64,000 nucleotides of DNA from contig JADNYV010000011.1 in assembly GCA_015501055.1 (NCBI GenBank), positions 124,001-188,000 of the forward strand, in the 5' to 3' direction. The notes beneath the pieces were generated by a model that had not been told where the DNA came from, did not search any database, and was given only the letters and a program-made list of their open reading frames with translations. This DNA is from Mucidula mucida (lineage: Eukaryota > Basidiomycota > Agaricomycetes > Agaricales > Physalacriaceae). The position numbers were made by a program, and so were the translations under genes. Shown piece after piece: positions 38,697 through 50,231 of this stretch (the first letter of the stretch is position 1; each line of letters opens with the position of its first letter).

Positions 38697-40442
38697 ATGT
38701 TGGACACTCAGTACACTGTCGATGTAGGCTTCAAGACCGAGAAGCCGTAGGTCTTTTCTTCGCAAATGATACGAGGCTAATGTGTACGCAGGTTCGTTCC
38801 TCTGACAATAACACGAGGCGATATTATGCTCGGGTCTATTGCTTTTGGATTCTATGCAAGTTGTCCGTAGGGGGGGATTCCCCAACATCGTCTTACCGTG
38901 CCATATTTAGTTCGGGTTCGCTATCCACGTCTTCTGGACGGCTGTCAAGGAAACGCGTCGCGCCTCAAGGGTAAGCGCGCTAGCTCGTTTATCGTGGCAG
39001 GCTCTAATGCGCTAACCAGTTTTCGCCCTACATCTTCATGATATGGCTTGAGATCTTGGCGAACACGACATATGCGGTACACATCAATTTCTCGCCATCT
39101 CACAGTCCTTGAAATTCTTGCCTAGATCATTGCCTGGCTTTACCTGTGCGTATTCATCGAGAAGCCCGGCGCGGATGAGTCTGACGGTCAAGTGGCAGAG
39201 CGGAATTCATACCGCCAAGTATCTGGTTCTTCCTGGCTTGCATCATCTGCTGGATTGCACAGGTTAGTCCCCGCGATCAGTTTTGGAAATCGGCCGACGG
39301 TCCATTTGACATGCTTTGCAGGTGCAATGCCTGATGCTCATCATTGTCAATAGACTGTGCATTCTGTTCTCAGCCCCAAGGAAGCGGGTGAGTGTTCATT
39401 TTTCGCAGGTCTTCGGATCTCATCCTCGGATCGTTTTAGGCGCTACTCAAGTACTCTGTAGCTGGACTGGTTACTTTAATATCAATATCCACGGCTTGCA
39501 TCTGTGAGTCGTTCTTTATCGAGCCCGGCCGTGGATCTCATCGTGTCCTTTGTAGGGATCCCCGCTCAGTTACAGATCAACCACACGTACATCAGGGTAG
39601 GATCTTCTCCGAATTTATGAAGCTGGGATCTGAACGAGCGATTGGCAGACGGACAAGTGGTATGACCGGTTCGAGAAGTCTATCTATCTTCGTAAGTGCC
39701 ACACACGTACAGATGGGATGGCGAGGAGTAACGGAGGATGATTACAGTCCTCGATGTCACTCTCAACATCCTGTTCATTCGATTGGTCAAAGGGCGGCTA
39801 GTCGATCATGGTTTGACGAAGTATAACAAGGTCATGAAGTGGGTCTCTCGTTAACCTTGGTTCACACTGTTTGTTGACTTTCCAAAGATTCAACCAGCAT
39901 ATCATCGTTATATCGGTCGGGATGGATATTCTCTTGCTCGGAGTGACTGGACTGCGAAACCCTTTCGTGTACACTCAGGTGGGTTTTGAATTGTCCTTTG
40001 TGTGCGGTGTGCTCATGTCTTGTAGTTCCACCCCATCACTTACATCGTGAAGCTGCAAATCGAGATGACCATGTCCCAACTGCTAATCAGAGTCGCCCGG
40101 TCCACTGGTATCAACGTCTACAACGAGGAGAAGGGGCACGTCAGCACCGAAAGCTACAGTCGTGGAACTGCTGCCGGTACACGATCACAAGGGCCAGTGT
40201 AAGTGTCGTCTCCGCCCGAGACGGTTCTGCGTGCTGAATGAACGCAGAGCTGTCCACATTGATACGCATATATACACCCACGGCGAGGCGGGGTATGAGT
40301 TTGGTTAGTGTCCTTGTCCTTTCTCTCTGTACAAAGGCTTACCATGTACAAAGAAATGGACAACCGCGATAGTAAACCGACGGCACAAGGATCGGAGTCT
40401 ACTAGAGAGGACATTAAAATAAACGACGCAACGGAGGTGTAA
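38697..40442 (+). CDS. Multi-pass membrane protein, Agaricomycete 7-TM-like
   Basis: ATG 38697 (MLDTQYTVDVGFKTEKP). After splicing it gives FVPLTITRGDIMLGSIAFG, FGFAIHVFWTAVKETRRAS, FSPYIFMIWLEILANTTYA, IIAWLYL, VQCLMLIIVNRLCILFSAPR, AQLQINHTYIRI, SIYLLLDVTLNILFIRLVK and HIIVISVGMDILLLGVTG, then a polar tail ending EDIKINDATEV at 40442. Seven hydrophobic segments separated by introns fit an Agaricomycete membrane-protein family of unknown role that resembles a 7-TM receptor. Most introns close well, but the one at about 38865-38911 does not keep frame with canonical GT-AG sites, so either one base is missing there or the splice differs. It sits between the RRM-like paralogues. Confidence 0.6.
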
Positions 40443-40611
40443 ACTGGCTGTCGTCCCGTTTTCTGAAACTCATTGTACAATACCATAATCACTCGTTAAC
40501 CACTATATGCGCGATTGCCAGTGCTCCCCCAAAACGGTTTGACAAGCACGTGCCGACGCAGACTCGAAGGGCGATCGCCGATCATAGGTGTTTTTGTTAG
40601 TCGCCACCATC

Positions 40612-41637
40612 ATGAAGCTTCCGACGCGCCTGGCCCACAACTGGGCAAGAAAAACGCGTGCCACCTATAGCGTAACAGACAACGAACCTGTTCATATCTC
40701 AAAGCCCAAAGTCGAGGTCCCTGCTCATACAGTGCTCCTCAAAGCCTCGTCCGCTAGGATCACGCATCCCCGGCTTGAGGCAATCCTTGCTCGCTATGGC
40801 CAACTCTCGGGGCTAGTTATTACACCCTCCAATAAGGCGGCTCTCGCAATGTATATTGATCAGAAAGCTGTAGATTGCCTGACCGCCGAGAGAAACGAGA
40901 TCCTTGTGCGCGACGCCAATGTTCAAGTCGAGTCGAGTCTCGCGATAGACGACGTGACACACTCAACGAGAAGCGACATGCTCCGGCTCTCTCGGGTACC
41001 CGTTTCCTCAGGCGCTTCAATGCGTGAAGTTCTGGACGTATTGAGGCCCTTCAATGTGACTACTGTATATATGCGTGCGTTGCTTGTTCTATATCCTCCC
41101 GTGCCTGCTGGCCTGAAAGATGTATACATAGTCAGGAACAGAAACTTGGCTTATGCAAAGTTTGATAACCAGGAAGGCGCGGACAAGGCTCTTGCAGCGA
41201 CGTGGTCCAAAGCAGGAGTCAGTCTACGCAATAACAGGATTTATGGCAACTATCATCCATCTGGTCCCCCCTCTTATCCCCAATGTGAGTCTCTCTTGCA
41301 TCCATCGTGTGCTCCTGCGTTTACTCTGCGTACAAAGGGAGCAAACTTACAGTGTAACCGGCCTAGCATCATCCACTCGCCACATTTACGGATGACAACC
41401 GGTATCTCAATTGCCCGTTCGGTCTGTACGACTCGACGAGGGCTTGCTGAAAGATCTGGCTATTCACGATATAAGTATACCCATCCTCCATTCCCCATAA
41501 AGTACAAGACCGAGGGTCGGCGGTTTTTAGTTTTTATTGGTGTAACAATGGTTTTTCTACTTTTGTGTGTCTTTATGGTTAAACGTTCTGCATTGGTGAG
41601 CACCTCTCACAATGGACGATTATCGAGAGGTGGCTGA
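40612..41637 (+). CDS. RRM-like protein, paralogue B
   Basis: ATG 40612 (MKLPTRLAHNWARKTRATYS, a basic start fitting a mitochondrial presequence). It has VLLKASSARITHPRLEAILA, YGQLSGLVITPSNKAALAMY and LRLSRVPVSSGASMREVLDV. It continues LRPFNVTTVYM, LAYAKFDNQEGADKALAATW and NNRIYGNYHPSG. The same order is seen in paralogue A: VPVS-GA, L-PF-V, QEGAD-ALAA, IYG-Y-SG. Two RRM-like units are likely. The open frame continues to 41637 with a hydrophobic stretch (FLVFIGVTMVFLLLCVFMV), but a GTGAGT donor at about 41284 makes it uncertain that this tail is coding. The partners and RNA target are unknown. Confidence 0.55.
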   Translation: MKLPTRLAHNWARKTRATYSVTDNEPVHISKPKVEVPAHTVLLKASSARITHPRLEAILARYGQLSGLVITPSNKAALAMYIDQKAVDCLTAERNEILVRDANVQVESSLAIDDVTHSTRSDMLRLSRVPVSSGASMREVLDVLRPFNVTTVYMRALLVLYPPVPAGLKDVYIVRNRNLAYAKFDNQEGADKALAATWSKAGVSLRNNRIYGNYHPSGPPSYPQCESLLHPSCAPAFTLRTKGANLQCNRPSIIHSPHLRMTTGISIARSVCTTRRGLAERSGYSRYKYTHPPFPIKYKTEGRRFLVFIGVTMVFLLLCVFMVKRSALVSTSHNGRLSRGG

Positions 41638-42119
41638 TCAGACATGCCAGCCGATTTTAACGTCAAGCAAACCCGAAAACTGTTCATTCATGCCATTTGA
41701 CACAGTCATGGTCGGCTCAGGTCGTTACAATTGAAGAGTCAATATCGGCTGACACTTGGCAGATGGCAGCATCTCTTAGGATCTATCTCGAATTTCACAA
41801 CGTCTCCGCGGGAACTTATCACAATGGCCATGCAATCCATTGTGCTGCGTGTACATTATTTTACTATTTCATCATTGTGTGTTGAGATTTTCCAGATGAA
41901 CAATGGCTTTACCGCAGACCAAGACGGATGCGGACGAATCACCCCTCACATGACCCTCAATTGTTTCGGACGTTGTGTTGATGGATTGCTTCAAAATTCC
42001 CATAAGAAGAAACTCTTAACATCAATTGATGGTCCAAACACAAGCCAACAGATGGATTGCTTACCATATCTGACTATAACAAAGCCCAATTGATCTAGCT
42101 CAACCGTCAAGGGGTTGGG
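41638..42119. other. Intergenic and promoter of the Clp1-like gene
   Basis: No supported gene; short frames only. Confidence 0.5.
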
Positions 42120-42126
42120 TATAAAG
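42120..42126 (+). promoter_or_regulatory. TATA box of the Clp1-like gene
   Basis: TATAAAG, 46 bp before the ATG at 42172 and 17 bp before an out-of-frame ATG at 42143. It argues that the longer open frame starting at 42115 is not the real start. Confidence 0.6.
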
Positions 42127-42171
42127 TTCGATTGCGACGACCATGACCGACAACTACCTTTCCCGCCCAAC

Positions 42172-43176
42172 ATGGTCAACGAAAACACTCCCCTCCGCCG
42201 CCGCAACTTCTCTATTCGCCACTTTTCTGGCCACGTCCAGCGTCGGTACAATGCGTACAAAAACCACCAGACCATCGCCCCCGGCAACCTCTCGCGCAAG
42301 CGCAAGCAGCGCAAGGCTAGGGTCAACAACAACATCACTCTCAAAATAAAGACCTTCATCACCTCCTCCCTCCCCACCCAGCCGAAGCAGGAGGCAACAG
42401 TCCCCGTGCTCCTTCCCCGTCAGCTGATTCGCCCAGAACCGCTGTCCGATGATGTTACAATTCCCGAGATGGAAGATGCGCCGCCCCAGTTTGTGCGCGA
42501 CAGCTTTGCCACCTGTGGCCCACGGCTGTTCCGCGACCTTTCCATGGCGCAGACTCACGTCGACTCCACCCACGCCCGCGCCATTCCCACCTCAATCAAG
42601 GTCACCGTGCCGGGCTGTGAGGCTCGCCCAACCCACGTCCTCGCCGCTTTCGCGCCCAAGACATCCAATGTGACCCTCTTCCCTGTCCACGACGTCGTGC
42701 TTGCCGCGCACTGCGAGAATTATCCCCGCATGGTCGTGACAGAGCCTCTCCCAGCCGAACACGTCCCCGTGCAGCCTTTCTGCCTCCCCCATCCGCCATC
42801 ATATGGTCCTCTTTCCCAATACCTCTACACCCACCGCCAAGACGTGCTTTTCTCCACTCTATGTGCACCAATGCCTGCGCCCAAATTCTTCCCGTCACAG
42901 GCTCATGTGTCGACTTCGGAGCCGCTTTCCCTGTCGATGGAGGACATGCGGGTGTTTGCTCGTGAGCTCTCCGAGACGTACACGCAGCATAAGCTCTTGC
43001 AGTCCATCAGCACGATTCACGGGCTGTACAAGAACGTGGTGGCGCTAGGGATCCACGACGATGGCTTGTGGGAGGTCCTCGATGTCCTCTGGGGCGTCTA
43101 CCTCACTGCCGTGGGATGGAAAGTCGAGGGCATCGCGACTGGCGAGGTGCTTCCCAACTTTTCAGCGGAAAATTGA
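42172..43176 (+). CDS. Clp1 (clampless1)-like protein
   Basis: Single exon. The ATG at 42172 (cATGGTC) is chosen because a TATA box overlaps the earlier in-frame position; this gives about 334 residues. The N-terminus is basic (RKRKQRKAR at about residues 42-50). The conserved part has THVLAAFAPKTSNVTLFPVH, VVLAAHCENYPRM, FCLPHPPSYGPLSQYLYTHR, STIHGLYKNVVALGIHDDGL and WEVLDVLWGVYLTAVGWKVE. This FPVH...LAAHC...PLxxYLYTHR...HGLW/YKNxxALGI order recalls Clp1 of Coprinopsis cinerea. Clp1 is a mating-type-controlled gene needed for clamp-cell formation. Proteins of this family occur in several copies, so orthology is not certain. Confidence 0.68.
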   Translation: MVNENTPLRRRNFSIRHFSGHVQRRYNAYKNHQTIAPGNLSRKRKQRKARVNNNITLKIKTFITSSLPTQPKQEATVPVLLPRQLIRPEPLSDDVTIPEMEDAPPQFVRDSFATCGPRLFRDLSMAQTHVDSTHARAIPTSIKVTVPGCEARPTHVLAAFAPKTSNVTLFPVHDVVLAAHCENYPRMVVTEPLPAEHVPVQPFCLPHPPSYGPLSQYLYTHRQDVLFSTLCAPMPAPKFFPSQAHVSTSEPLSLSMEDMRVFARELSETYTQHKLLQSISTIHGLYKNVVALGIHDDGLWEVLDVLWGVYLTAVGWKVEGIATGEVLPNFSAEN

Positions 43177-44158
43177 TTTTTTGTCCATGCATTTTTCTTT
43201 TTACTCTCATGCACACATCCCTATACCCTCGCAATATCCTTATGTTCCTTAGATATGTCCTTACCTTACTGTTTACTACTATGGGGAGAAAGAAGAAGAA
43301 ATACAAACAAACTTGTATAAACGAACTGCTCGATGTGAGAACTGTTGAGTTGAGCACTTTGTCGTGTCGAGTATCCTTGCTAAACTGGGTACAACATGCT
43401 CGGCGTCGTTTTGTCCTCTCTTGTCCACGACTTCGTCACCGATCCGTCGTGATCGCTCGTCTGATCCCACATCCCACTGGCAAAATGGAACAGCGGTGGT
43501 CCGACGGGATGTGAACACCTAGGGAGATGGACTCAACACAGGCTTCTGGAAAACTTGCAGCTGTGAACTTTCAATATATTGCAGGTGATAGATATGGTAG
43601 CGCGGAAAGGTCTTTGTCCGTTCATTTGAGGGGCGATGCGTAGCCGCGTCGTTCAATTGCAACGCGTCCTACATTCAACTAATGACAGTAACACTGGATG
43701 TATACATCGAAGAAAAGCCTGATAGTATGACTGAGAAAGGCCTGTATAGAAGGCTAGAATGTCCAGGAAGGATACGTCTCGAATGCAATCCTGAAGAACG
43801 GCACATGAGGCGTACGTAGCTGCAAGGTTCTCCACATGCACATGAAGCAGTGCGGCGGTATCACAAGAGCACACCGAAGTATACGAGGTGATTGAAGAAG
43901 AAAAAGCAAGTCTTGAGTCTGCAGACTGTTCTCATATAAAAAGGGAGGAGTCTGTAGCATTGGTACATTGCGTCCTACGAGCACTATAAGCAAGTTACAA
44001 ATATAGAGATATGAGTATTATGGGAGGCAATACGAAAATGACTAGGACAGGACATTGTTCTGAATTGGTTCTGAAAAGGAAGGTGTGTGCGTTTGTGTAC
44101 GCGCCTGTAACGTGTTGGTCACAGTCACTGTTGACTCTTTCTCTTCCATCCCCCATCC
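43177..44158. other. Intergenic, Clp1-like to Spt21-like
   Basis: No supported gene in about 1 kb; several short frames on both strands without motif. Confidence 0.45.
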
Positions 44159-46859
44159 ATGGAGAAGCGGTTTTTGCGCATCCTGTATACCATCAATGCC
44201 GGGCACTATATCCTTGCGCGCTCGCTTACTTCTGTGGAGATTACCCTCATCTCCAACGCGGACGGGGCACCGCGCTATGGGTCGCTGTCGCTGAAGCGCT
44301 GTCTGACTACCGTCTGTCAGTCTAGTCCCGAGATTTTCCAGGATTTGTCGCAGAACGGCACACGCGACTTTTCGGTGTACTTACTGGATCCTCTTGAGGC
44401 GGATACTGCCCCGGAACAGCTCAACATATCCGACAATGGAGACGGTGCACGAGCAGCTGCTTCACAGGGCCGAGGAGTCGCGGTTGGTATGGGGCTGATG
44501 TCGTGGGGCTTGGAGTCGGAGGAGAGCGAAGAGGCAGCTGTGAACGGGACATTGACCAAACTACCCAACGGTTCCCCGGCCTTGGAAATCGTGCTGGCCC
44601 TTCGCGAAGTAAGGGTATTTCTCCCATTATTTTCGCGTTATTCAATGCTTTTAGACGATACGAATGTCCAAGTCCTTTCTTCCTGGTGGTTCGAAGGCGC
44701 TATCCAAGCGTAAGTTGCACCCATTGTCGTTTTCCTCGTTCTCAAATACTCTTGCAGGAGAAAGACAGAACGCGGCGACGGCTGCCACCATCGCTGCAAT
44801 TCACGAGCGTAAGGCTGCTGCTGCCGTTGCTCCTACCTCAAGGCCGAGAAAACCCAAGACAGTCTCCAAACCACCGTTGAGCAAGGCGGATACGCTCTTC
44901 TATACTGGAAACATCCGTATTGAACCGGAAAAAGTCTCGTCTTCCCTTCCGTCTACCTCGACATCCACGCAAACCTCTACTACATGGAGAACTTCCTTCA
45001 TATCTCGGTCAACCAGTCTTCCATCCACGACGCAGTCAGATGCCACCTGGAATACGTCGCAAGGTTCATCACGATTAGCCGCTCCTCTTGAAATTGAAAC
45101 TGCCAGGCCCTCGATAAGGGCTGCCGCGCCTGTCCCGTCTGAGCAATCTATGGCACCACCAAAAGACAAGCCACGGTCTCGCCCCTCACACGATCTGCCA
45201 TTTACATATACCCCTCTAAACTTTCGAAAGAAAACAGAAACCACCTCACACGCCAGTGATCCCCCCCCAGCACCTGAGATAAATCCCGCCATATTACCTC
45301 AGCTTCTAACTATTCTGTCTGGTGCGCCCGTGTCGGATGCCTCACATCCAATGAATCGAGAGTTGCTTGCAGCTCTTGGTTCCATAGATGCCGCTAATAA
45401 AGGCGAGGACAACGCTGCTCTCATCCAGGCTTTGCAGGTCTTGTTGGCTTCTACACCCGCGCCGACGTCTCAACTATCGTCCACAGGCAGTGCAGCTCCT
45501 CTTGGCAAGGAAAATGTCAATCCCTCGAGACAAGAAGGAAAGTCGTCGTCGACATCCAGCAGTGCTTCTTCCTCTCCACAACGAACGGGTCTTGGACGTC
45601 CCTTTACTTCCAACGACGTCGCACGGAATCCTTTCGGGAACACAAGCGCCTCGCATCCGAAGAAGCGTACGTTAAGCGACTTTATGGGAAGTTCTGTACG
45701 GACCGGCCAAGATCCTTTCACATCTCCCCCTCGCCCGGCGCATCGACGCCTGAGCGTAGAAATCGGTGGTTCGAGAAGTCAGCCGATTTATATTCCAGAT
45801 TCCCCGCAGGCGCCCAGAGTCTCTGCCTCTTCCCCTGTCAGGCCCCCACCTGCGAAATCGAGAAAGTATGTCGTTCCCGCGTGGGCGCGCACAGACACAG
45901 CCTTGCAACCTAGATTATCGGAGGACGCCCGCCAGCAGCGAGAAATGCTAGACGAACAGAAGAGATTGGAGAGGGAGACGAAGGAGCGTGAGAGAAAGAG
46001 GGCGGCGCGCAAGAAGAGTAGAACTTCTGAGAGTGACGAGTCTTTGGAGCGGGAACTTGTCGCAGCTATGAGTAGTCCCTCTTCAAATCGAAACCCTATG
46101 GCATGTCCGTCGTCTCCGCCACGGCCCCCAGTAGCGTTGGCAGCCTGTGGGGATCATTCCGCGTCTAGCATATTCAGTACCCCGAAGGCACGAACGTCTC
46201 GAACTCCACAGTACCTCGCACTCCTCCGCGTACCCGAGATCTTCAACCGTCATCCTCGACGCCCTTATCTTCTTCCCTTTTTACGCCGCTAGGCTGGGGC
46301 ACTCCACTAGGAGGAGGCGGTGCCGTTTTTTCGCCTTTCGCGATGGAGAGCCCGTCGGCGCGACCTATAAAGACGAACGATGGCCGACCATCGAGTGTGC
46401 CGATCGCTAGTGATGACGACGAAGACACCATGGTGGACGCGCCTAACAGCGAGAAAGCGTCGTCTACAGAGCCCAAGGAATTCTGGCCGGGTCTTCCCCC
46501 TTCGTCGCCCATCCAGCCCAGTAGCCCTATGATCGCAGAGGTAGTACTGGATGAAGAAAGCGATCACGATATACCCATCGCCACGTCTGATTCGGAACAC
46601 CGCCACAGGTTGATGACGAGGACATGGACGTGTTTGACATGTTCACCAACTTGAACGCGCTGGGGAGCGAGGAATTTGCGCCTGCCGCGCAGAATGGGTT
46701 GGCTGATATGGATTTTACGGAATTTTGGGAGTCGGTCAAGCCGCTTGTGGGTCCGGGGGACTTTGGGACGCTCGAAGACCCTGGGAGGGAAACGTCTTGG
46801 AGAACAGGTGGAACGACCTTGTTGGCGAGCAGGTACAGACGCTCTTTGGCGGTGTGTAA
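44159..46859 (+). CDS. Spt21/Ams2-like transcription regulator
   Basis: ATG 44159. The N-terminal domain (LRILYTINAGHYILARSLTS, VEITLISNADGAPRYGSLS, CLTTVCQSSPEI, DFSVYLLDPLEAD, GVAVGMGLMSWGLE, LEIVLALRE) is the Ams2/SPT21 N-terminal domain of histone-gene regulators. Introns at about 44608-44654 and 44712-44758 lead into a long disordered Ser/Pro/Arg region. Near 46180-46230 the frame must change to continue as STPLSSSLFTPLGWGTPLGG; I see no good intron there. A 63-bp intron at about 46541-46609 gives AEVDDEDMDVFDMF. The end needs another frame change at about 46775 to reach WNDLVGEQVQTLFGGV and TAA 46857-46859, a family-like C-terminus. So two small indels are suspected, real or technical. 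Confidence 0.7.
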
Positions 46860-47102
46860 TGTAAATATGTTTCGAATAGTCAAATGTCCTTTTAATGTAG
46901 TTACTCTTCTAAGAGCAGCAGCTCCAGGTGCCGACGCGGTTGTCATGTTCAGAGTCATTGCAGTTCAGCTTCGCGGCCTGGCAGAAAATTAACGCATATA
47001 TCTGCGACAGAGAGTTGGAATTTGGGAATGACTACAGCACTAGGGATACAAAAGGCCAACAACATTCAGTATGGTATAAAACATGTCACTGGCTCAAGCC
47101 GT
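46860..47102. other. Convergent spacer, Spt21-like to polygalacturonase 1
   Basis: 3' flanks of two convergent genes. Confidence 0.5.
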
Positions 47103-48679
47103 TTAGGCCAGCTCGAATCCAGTGATAGGAGGGTTACCGGTGATGCTGCCAGCCTCGCCACCAGAAACGCTAAGACCAGACCAGTCCCAAGTACCCGTGC
47201 AAGAACCGTCACCGCAGAGGACGTACACTGCGCCATCACCATCATGTTAATTCAAAGCGTCCAAGTAACGAAAGGCCTACTACATACCTTCTAAAGTATC
47301 ATCCTCAGTCGCCTTCACCGTGTTCGTGCCTTTGAAGGTAATATCCGAAATCTTGATCCCGTTGGTAGGCGTTCCAGTAGGCGAGCCGTTCTCTACAAAG
47401 TTCGTGAGATGACGACTCTATACACACGCACAGAACCATACCATAGTCTTGCTCAATGATAACACCGTAGTCACTAGCCTCGACATTCTGTCCCAGTGTC
47501 AACTTTTGTCCAAGCGGAAAAGAAGCTGCACTCACGTTATCAGCATAGGTGATGTTTGACACGCTGCCATCAGTAGCCTCGTAAACGGTTTTGATCCTCA
47601 AGCCGTTCGTAGACTCGACGACAGTGTTGCCGGAGATGGTTACACCCGAAACGGTCTTTCCAGACGCGATGGAGCCCTATACTCGAGGTGAGACTCACTG
47701 AGCTTAAACCGATGAGAAAACGACAAACGAACAATACTAATTCCGTGACCGCCAGAGCAGAAATTGTCAGAAAAGACAATGTTGGAGCCAGAGTTGACAG
47801 CCAGGCAGTCGTCCTGGTTGTAGCATTTGCAACCTAATAGAGCGCGTCAAGTGAAGGTGGTGTGAGTAAGAGTGTCAGAATAAGCCAACCAGTGATGGTA
47901 ACATCGGTAGCGCTGACGTCGAAGCAGTCGGTGTTGTGGCCGAGCTTGTCACCATCATCATTGAGGGTGTTACCAGCGGTGTCATCAATGGTAACACCTA
48001 CACGAAGGTTATTGAGGAAGGTCGGCTGTAGACTAGTCGCGAGTACATACCAGAGATAGTGAGGGCAGCATCATTGCTGCCATAGAGAAGACGTGGCGCG
48101 GCGAATTGAGGACCTCCAGGTTCTAAGTAGGACAAAATTGAGATGGAGTTGACCATTAGATTGCAACGCCTGCTGACCTTGAAGGTTCCGCTCATCTTGA
48201 TCTTGAGGAACTGGGGTTTAGTCACTCCGCCATTGCTCCCCTGACCGTCCCAATACTCAGCACCTTGACCGTCGAAAGTATGTCCTATCACACGCTGTGG
48301 AGTACAGAGATACGAGAGCGCTGGCACCTACCACCGCCATCGAAAGTGATATCACTTCCGTCGATTTGGAACATGGGCCCGTTGAAGTCGGTCGACTTGG
48401 CAAAGGTCACGTCGCCAGCTGGACGACGCGTCAATATGAAAGCGCGCAACACAGTAGTCTTTATTGGAAATACTCACCGACCGTAACAGTCGATCCATCA
48501 GAGAGATCGCTGAGGTCGAATGTCGTGTCCGCGTCGACGGTGAACGAAGCGATAGTAATGTCTGTACAAGACGCAACCACGGAGTCGACGTCGCCGAGCG
48601 ACGAGATCGTACACGACGCGCGAGGGACATTAAGCGACGAAGCTAGCGGTGCTAGCAAGAGAGGCGCGATGAAAAACAT
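47103..48679 (-). CDS. Endo-polygalacturonase (GH28), copy 1
   Basis: ATG 48679, signal peptide [17 protein letters not shown], then [20 protein letters not shown], the usual mature start. Small exons carry [26 protein letters not shown], NTxCFDV, a [10 protein letters not shown] block with the catalytic Asp pair, and GGHGIS with the catalytic His, then IKT. The C-terminus is [16 protein letters not shown] and [15 protein letters not shown], stop TAA 47105-47103. Length and motifs are complete for GH28. The enzyme hydrolyses alpha-1,4-galacturonic links in pectin outside the cell. A donor GTTCGT (about 47750) is unusual but shared with copy 2. It and copy 2 face away from each other, 3.9 kb apart. 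Confidence 0.85.
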
Positions 48680-49243
48680 GATGAGCAAGGAAACGAAACT
48701 TGCGAAATGAAGGAAGGTGATGTAGACTGATGAGTTTCTTGCTGTGATGCAACCAGGGGTTTTATCCCCCAGTCTAATAATACCCTCAAAGTTTCTTTCG
48801 AAGCACAGATCACCAGTGCCACGCGGGCGGCGCGTGGTTGCCAACACGTAGTTTCGTTGATCGGCACCCGTTGTGCATTATTTATAACACCGGCCCTGGG
48901 CCAAGTTTTGTGAGGTCGCTCAGCGTAAGAGTCTTGAGACGGGATCCATTGATCATGCTCGGTAGAATGATGGCTGAACATCGGGCGAACTTTGTCTGTG
49001 TGATTCGTGGCGGCCCGCTCCTGGCCCGCTAATTCAATTCCGACCTTCGCAACTCAATGAGTTGAGTATCGTTTTCGTTCAAACGAGGTTTTCCGTGATT
49101 CCGCGCCGTAAAAATTCCTTCAAATTGGTTGTCAGACAACAGACGAGTACGTACAGAATGCGTAGGCCGCCATTATAATATCATAATAGAGACATTGAAC
49201 GTAGTCTCGCACCGGGAGCTGTAGCCTCCACATCGTCATCGAC
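48680..49243. other. Promoter region of polygalacturonase 1
   Basis: About 560 bp without a supported gene; 5' flank of polygalacturonase 1 and 3' flank of the next minus-strand gene. Confidence 0.5.
48760..48765 (-). promoter_or_regulatory. TATA-like box of polygalacturonase 1
   Basis: ATAAAA on the minus strand about 80 bp before the ATG at 48679. Confidence 0.4.
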
Positions 49244-50184
49244 TCAAGCTGTTTCGAAAGTCAAAGTAATAGAAGAACGTCTTTGCGCTTCATCTGGCAG
49301 TCGAACGAGAGCCATAGGCAAGGACTTTGAGGTTCCTGAAATGGGAATGCCTGGAGCGGAAGAGGTCATTGACAGATCATGTTCATTGAGAGAAGGCTGA
49401 ATCAATTCGGGCGTAGTCTTTTCAGCACAGCAGCAGCCAGGCAAACAGGCATGCTGAACCTTGAGGTCTTGGGCAGATATCGTCGAGTCCGTGCGTAGAC
49501 GAGATAATAAGAAGCACATTGGAAAGGGCGAAGGCGAAGAATCGATGTTGCGTGCGCAGACTTTGGAATCAAAGAGGAAGAGTGTAGCAACTGTTACTAG
49601 AATGAGTCCAAGGCCGTACGAAGCCACTGAGAAGCGAATCAGTAAGACGAGAGGACTCGGAGGAGAACATACTAAGAATAGTCTGAATGATGATTAAGAA
49701 CTGAAGAGCAAGAAACGCTCTGAGAATCGTGTTGTCGTTGGCCCGAATTTCGACTCCGAGTATAAATAGCGATAGAACTGCGCCAGATAAACTTGAATTC
49801 AAGAAGTCCAGGTGATGTGTACCCACGAGCGGCGAATGGGAACAACAAGAGAATTCCGGTGATTTCCCAACCAACAGTTTGAGGCTTCCCGATCAGCTGT
49901 TTGTGATATGCTCTGATGAAGCGCGCTTGAGAAGTATCGAATGACTAGCATCCAGAGTACATACGAGGCCACTGAGTGAATGAGAATCAAGACCTCTGCG
50001 GTAATCAAGAGAACGGCTCCGCTGCGATGTAGAAGGCTGGATTGAATGGGGATAGAAAGACCGATACAAGTACAACAAGTAAGAGAAATAAGGCCTGCAA
50101 AGGGCGTTTAGAAAGGCGTTCAAGGGAGAGAGCGAAGTTGATACCTAGAATGAGCTGGCGTAGGTGTCGGAATAGAAAGAACAT
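49244..50184 (-). CDS. Small multi-pass membrane protein, function unknown
   Basis: ATG 50184 (MFFLFRHLRQLILG). Spliced exons give INFALSLERLSKRPLQ, GLISLTCCTCIGLSIPIQ, SGAVLLITAEVLILIHSVAS, AYHKQLIGKPQTVGWEITGI, LLLFPFAARG, SGAVLSLFILGVEIRAN, AFLALQFLIIIQTILS and SYGLGLILVTVATLFLFDS, then a polar Ser/Pro-rich tail to 49244. About six hydrophobic segments are visible. Introns of 45-60 bp with GTATGT/GTACAC donors restore a continuous frame. No family is recognised. It starts 47 bp from the divergent TFIIIA gene. Confidence 0.6.
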
Positions 50185-50231
50185 GATGGTGGTTCAAAGT
50201 CAAGAATCTGGCGTCATGTGACCAGTCGTCG
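50185..50231. promoter_or_regulatory. 47-bp divergent intergenic region
   Basis: Separates the start codons of the minus-strand membrane protein and plus-strand TFIIIA. Both 5' ends must overlap or use very short leaders. Confidence 0.5.
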
